The notes under the pieces: model-generated
What the model was told of the DNA's origin: nothing
The model's database searches: none
What the model saw: the letters and a program-made list of their open reading frames with translations, nothing else
In this document: piece by piece, positions 59,680 through 64,000 of the stretch
Layout: each line of letters starts with the position of its first letter
Numbering within the stretch: position 1 is the stretch's first letter
Position numbers and translations under genes: made by a program
NCBI GenBank assembly: GCA_021234155.1
Contig: JAJEKV010000015.1
Span: 11,060,101-11,124,100 of the forward strand
DNA length: 64,000 nucleotides
Source: Isoetes taiwanensis
Taxonomy: Eukaryota; Streptophyta; Lycopodiopsida; Isoetales; Isoetaceae
Direction: 5' to 3'

Positions 59680-61895
59680 AAGATCAGAACATTGGGCTCA
59701 CCTCGATTTTCATCTTGGATAAATTGTATAATGTGGTGAATAACATGGAAAATAGGAAATTCCCTATACCAGATGGATTGCTTGTAGAATTCTTCAAAGC
59801 CACTTGGAATATCCTTAGTTATTATTATTCTCTACATCGCCAATGCGTTTATGATCAGAAAATATCTGGATAGCAGAATCAATAACAGTTTCATCACCCT
59901 AAAATTCAGGAGCTTATCTCCTTTCCTGATTATCAACCTATCTCTTTGACTAACGTCATCTATAGGATTATTGTAGGGGCAATTACTCACAGACTTAAAA
60001 TTATTCTGAACAACATTATCACCGTTTAGTATGCCTATCTTAAGGGGAGGAGGATTCTAGATTATGTCACTACTGCAGCTTTGGATCTTAGATGGGCCAA
60101 AGACTTTAATCAAAAAGTGGCTCTTCTAAAACTCAATATCACAAAGGCTTTTGATTGTCAATTGGAACTTTCTTGAACTTTGTTGTAGAAAGCTTGGCTT
60201 CAGTGATAATGCTATCAAAGTCTTCTTGGCTATTCTTCATCTCTTCTTCTTCTGTTCTAATCAATAGAGAATGCAACCTAAGATTCAGTCTAAAAAGGGG
60301 AGTCAAACAAGGGGAGTCCTTCCTCTTTCTTACAGTCGTGGAAGCTCTTCACGGCAGATTTCAAAAAGCAAAGGAGCAAAACATCATCCGAGGATTGTAT
60401 CTCCCTGCCAATGATTGGACTGACCAGATTTTGAACAACCATTTTGCAGATGAGACTTTCCTGCTAATCTCCATGGATCAAGAGACCATTGGTACTACTA
60501 ATAGTATCCTCTCTAAATTTGGTCTCTTCTCTGGCTGTAGAATCAACCCTGCAAAATCTAAGCTTATTGCCCATGATCAGTTCTTGGCGGCAAACAATGT
60601 TAATCAGCAGGGATGCAACTTCAATCCTCCCAATATTCCTTCTAAGATGTTTGATATTCCCTTTGTCATCAGATCCAATGTATTTGTTCTTTGGTCTAGA
60701 ATTATTGAGAAATCCATCAACAAGATAGACAACCTAAATTCCAAATACCTGTTTAAGGTAGAAAGAGCCATCCTGGCCAATTCTATCACGTCTATCAGTT
60801 CTCTCCTGTTCTTGCTTCCAAAAAAGTTTACACCAGACTCCAAAGTATCCTTACCAGATTTATTCCTTGTAGTAGCACTAAGAAAAGTTGGACTCCAGTT
60901 TCCATGGAAGAATGCTGCAAGCCCAAGTATTTGGGTGGTTTGGATATCATTTGAAAAGTATACAAAGGCCCTCGCAGCAAAGTACTTCTTCAGGGCTGTC
61001 AACAATGAAATCAAGCATCATATCTCCATCTTAATAAAGCACTATATCCCTAGGTGCAAGCCTTATGGCTGGAAAGATACTGCCTTCTTTAATTTCACAA
61101 TTCCCTCAAACATACCTCCCATTATTAGAAAATTGATTAAGGCTTGGCTGGAGGTTAGAGGTTTGTATGTAAGAAACAATTATATCTCTCTTTTCCAAAC
61201 TATTTTTGGAATCCCTATCTCCTAGGGAAAAATGGTAGTCATTGTTTAGTCAAAAAATTTCCAGATCAAGCAAGATGTTGGCAAGACAAGAAGATTAATC
61301 TTATTGCTGATCTTTTTCATGAGGTAACTTTAATTCCCTTTAATCAGTCAGTTCTCTTGAATGAAGGTGATGCTAGTAGATTCTAATATCATGCTATTAT
61401 AGATTACATTATATAGGCTCATTGGAACCACAACATCACCACTTGACATTTTAAAGACCTTTTTCAATTAAAGGTAAAGGACGCCTACCATTATCTAAAC
61501 AGAGAGAGGTGATGACTCATGTAAAATGTGAAATTTCTGAGGAAAGATGCAAAAGGAATGTCCAACATCTTTGAATTCCCCAATTCAGCCCAAGATTAAC
61601 TCATAGTAAGAGAATTAGGCTTAATTTTTCTAATTGTCTGAGATGGTTGTCATTTGTAGAAATTGAAACTCATTTATTTAGGAGCTATCTCTAGTCAGGA
61701 TGGATAACCGAGATCTGTCCATTAGCCTTTAACCTCCATATCTCCATTGAGGATAATGATCAACATTTCTTTGTCTTGGATCAGCCGAGACATTGGAGTT
61801 TCTACATTCTCTTATGGAGAATCTGAAAAGATAAGAATGACCTGGTCTTCAATGACAACATAATTTGGCCGCCAGCCATTGTCTCCCAGCTGAAT
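59680..61895 (+). pseudogene. LINE 4: decayed L1-like reverse transcriptase, plus strand
   Basis: RT starts NNMENRKFPIPDGLLVEFFK (~59740), then PDYQPISLTNVIYRIIVGAI and LLKLNITKAFDC. A long open block from 60155 follows, with LRFSLKRGVKQGESFLFLTV and ILNNHFADETFLLISMD, where the catalytic YADD has become FADE. SGCRINPAKSKLIAHDQF and a thumb/C-terminal region run to 61225. The stretch 61226-61895 continues the RNase H/C-terminal part with many stops. The 5' half (endonuclease) is missing. Catalytic loss and stops make it dead. Confidence 0.8.
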
Positions 61896-61903
61896 TATTG
61901 TAA

Positions 61904-61989
61904 TGTATTGTATTGTATTGTATTGTATTGTATTGTATTGTATTGCATTGCATTGCATTGCATTGCATTGCATTGCATTGTATTGTATT
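61904..61989 (+). repeat. (TATTG)n-(CATTG)n pentanucleotide tail
   Basis: About 17 pentamers in blocks: TATTG, then CATTG, then TATTG again. They lie directly at the 3' end of LINE 4 and so probably derive from its 3' tail. Confidence 0.9.
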
Positions 61990-62236
61990 TTCAATGTTAT
62001 ACTAAAACAGTCATACTTGCAAAACTTGATGGTTTATAGATCTATCCAGACAAACTTTTTATATAAATCAACTATACTTGCAAGATCCAGCAGTTCCTAG
62101 ATTAATCTAGCCAGTTTTTTATTGCAACATAAAATTGTTTATTTTGAAATACAAAACATTATTTTTAAGAAAATCTTTTAATGCACTTCAAGGAATTAAT
62201 GCATTTAAAAGGAAGCCTTTCTACTATCTTTGCTCA

Positions 62237-62583
62237 TCATGAGATGTCTTTCCTCTTCTTATTTACATATTTGCAACAAATGGCAATAAATATGACTCCA
62301 CCTAATACCAGAATACCGGCGACTGCACCTGCAATAATGTAAGCTATATTTAAAGGATTTGAGGAACTTGTAGGACGTGGTGTTAGTGGGGGGCGCAATG
62401 GTGAGGAAGGAAGTGGCCATGAACAAACTCGATCATGCATACCTGTACAGGGGATTCAGATGTACCATTCTTACAGATAGAGCAGGCCAAGCAAACTTTA
62501 TCGCTTAACCTTGGACATGAATCCCATCGATCCGAGACATCGGATCGCCATTCTAGAATGGGACGAGCATGCATGTTTTGCAT
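62237..62583 (-). pseudogene. Receptor-kinase fragment, CRINKLY4-like juxtamembrane region
   Basis: On the minus strand a Cys-rich stretch (CPRLSDKVCLACSICKNGTS then, one frame over, CMHDRVCSWPLPSS) resembles the TNFR-like repeats of CRINKLY4-type plant receptor kinases, where CxxxxDRVC ends a repeat. It leads into a Pro-rich linker (PLRPPLTPRPTSSSNP) and a single transmembrane helix (IAYIIAGAVAGILVLGGVIF), followed by a basic stop-transfer KKRK. A stop follows at 62237 and no kinase domain is present. A frameshift or a small intron separates the two blocks near 62440. It is either a captured gene fragment or a broken duplicate. Confidence 0.45.
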
Positions 62584-62908
62584 GCATGCGGGCGGCGCAT
62601 GCCCATTCTGGTTGGGAGTTCGCTATTTTAGGCGCGATTTTGCAGCAACATCTCATCGGCGCTTCCTCTTCTCTCTCAGCAGTACCTTATTCTCTGTGAA
62701 CCCACCCTCCCCCCTTCTTTGTTTTTGTATTTTTATCGCGTGGCACGCGCGTAATCAGCCCCTCCACTCTGGGAGGTTTGTTTTGTCTTGTTGTTTTGTT
62801 GGTGATGTGCAGGTACAGGTGAGCGAGCGGTGTCTGTTTCGACTTTTCCATTCGTGGGTTTTGGGAGCGTTTTTTATGCCTTGCGTTTGTCCAAGCCCCT
62901 TGCCGAAG

Positions 62909-62973
62909 GCTTATCACTAGGGTTTTTCCTCGAAAACCCGAAAGGGCGGGGTTTTTTAATCCCGGTGATAAGC
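62909..62973. repeat. Copia-LTR-like module inside a 9-bp inverted repeat
   Basis: GCTTATCAC (62909-62917) and GTGATAAGC (62965-62973) are perfect inverted repeats. They enclose the 45-base module that is also at 41762-41806 on the other strand. The CGAAAACCCGAAAGGGCGGGGTT core can itself fold. The DNA from 62974 to 63457 holds no recognisable gene. Confidence 0.65.
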
Positions 62974-63457
62974 TTTTGGCAGGTACACTAGCCCAATCTC
63001 TATTAGGATTGTAATTTGTTGGGGTCCAAATGATATAATTGGATTTTCCCTTTATTTTTGTGGGTAGTTCGCATGTGTGCGGCTACTCACTATCCACCAT
63101 TGTAGAAAAATCTGCTGAGATGAATGAGAAGCAAGTCTAAGTGGCGGTTTGTTGGTTTCATGCGAGTCCCATTCTAGAATTTGATACATAATATTGATCA
63201 TCCCCACACGTTGTTTTGCATAGCCCTTCACTAGATGCCAATTGGATGTTGTCCTTTAAATTTCCCCAACATGAGACATGACTTCCATTATCTCGTCTTA
63301 CCCCGCAGATGTAATAATCGACCGCACTAATAAACGAGAAGGTTACACCTAAAGGGGAATCTGTGGACGCCCCTCGCTAAATATCTCGGCTTCGGCGCAT
63401 TACACTCCGGCAGAAATCCCCATCCGGCTCAACAAACGCGACAGTTCCCTCCGTCTA

Positions 63458-63488
63458 CCCCGCACTCTAGGGTGACCCTAGTGCGGGG
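63458..63488. other. 31-nt near-perfect hairpin
   Basis: CCCCGCACT(CT)AGGGT pairs with ACCCTAGTGCGGGG through 14 base pairs, with a 2-nt bulge and a 1-nt centre. It lies 37 bases upstream of the dispersed repeat copy B. Confidence 0.8.
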
Positions 63489-63524
63489 AGGGGACACAAA
63501 GGTGTCTTGGCGCGCCCTTCCCCT

Positions 63525-64000
63525 ATGGGCTCCTATAACAGCGGAAGCGATAAACATGTCAGAACTAGCATCAACAATACAAATACTACCTCGAAGGGTA
63601 GTCCATCACATATCCAAAGGTGCAAAGAACATAGCCACATACCATAAAACGTGAGAGCTCCTACCCGTGGATCTGACACACAAGGAAGTCGACCGACTGG
63701 ATAGGCCTCAAGGTAGAGCAGACCGAGTCATAACAATGGCGGGGCTGGCATAAGACAATGGCTAGGGTTGACCACTCCATCCGCCCCTCCTGTGCATACT
63801 TTGCAGATGGGCTAGATCAGGCTCTGGCATGACTCTAACCTTCCGGATACGCAATCCCATGGCATCACCCATCGGGACTACTCCAGGTTGCATCTCCCTG
63901 GTCCGTCGAGGTAGGAAGGGTTGCATCTCCCCTTCCCGGGGTCTAGAGGCTCCACGGGCGGCTAGAGAATCGTGACGACACACGATTCGTACCCGACTGA
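63525..64000 (+). repeat. Dispersed repeat, copy B (runs off the window)
   Basis: Related to 34153-34590: the shared start is CTATGGGCTCCTATAACA, the best block is CAATGGCTAGGGTTGACCAC through GCATACT, and the match continues to TACCCGACT near the end. It is more GC-rich than copy A and has no supported ORF. Confidence 0.65.

Overview
This window is nuclear DNA from a land plant with a large, transposon-rich genome. The evidence is plant-type GT-AG introns, telo-box motifs (AAACCCTAA-like), Ty3 and Copia-type LTR sequence, plant L1-like LINEs, Helitron, MULE and Harbinger sequence, and a fragment resembling a plant CRINKLY4-type receptor kinase. I cannot name the species. The mix of a Replitron-like HUH protein, an unusual DDE transposase family and a DUF7869-like relic makes me favour a fern, lycophyte, bryophyte or gymnosperm over a flowering plant (inference). 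No ordinary multi-exon host gene is convincingly complete here, and most coding potential belongs to mobile elements in various stages of decay.

Layout. 0-2.6 kb: a Replitron-like gene encoding an HUH/Y1 Rep-type protein, with hairpins on both sides. 2.6-4.9 kb: AT-rich sequence with a telo-box cluster. 4.9-14.9 kb: a structurally complete 9.9-kb Mutator-like element (MULE) with 10-bp target duplications and long, array-filled terminal inverted repeats. It carries a decayed Ulp1/C48 SUMO-protease-like gene, a small unknown gene and a decayed mudrA-like transposase on the opposite strand. 17.3-18.9 kb: the 3' part of a Ty3 pol gene. 19.3-31.4 kb: two related LINEs, each lying between GA-rich microsatellite or purine tracts, a tandemly duplicated tRNA-derived SINE, and a PIF/Harbinger transposase. 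31.5-34.0 kb: a third, L1-like LINE lacking most of its RT.

35.9-41.2 kb: a probable non-autonomous Helitron (minus strand) with a hairpin-CTAG 3' terminus and exon-like segments, one perhaps RPA-like. 41.5-42.9 kb: Copia-LTR-like and tandem repeats. 44.7-51.9 kb: a 7.2-kb DNA transposon with 4-bp CATG flanks and matching terminal inverted repeats, encoding a divergent DDE-like transposase on the minus strand and an open FCP1/SCP-like phosphatase ORF on the plus strand. 53.9-56.4 kb: the 3' end of a Ty3 element with a complete 1.49-kb LTR. 56.4-56.8 kb: another patch of the GATC-box repeat found in the MULE ends. 58.7-59.5 kb: a DUF7869-like relic. 59.7-62.0 kb: a plus-strand LINE with a pentanucleotide tail. 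62.2-62.6 kb: the CRINKLY4-like fragment. The window ends in a dispersed repeat that is also present at 34.2 kb.

The most notable observations are: the two GA-flanked LINEs, which share a 3' stem-loop with a compensatory base-pair change; the MULE carrying a Ulp1-like gene whose catalytic Cys codon has become Arg; the CATG-flanked transposon carrying a phosphatase ORF; and the hairpin-flanked HUH gene.
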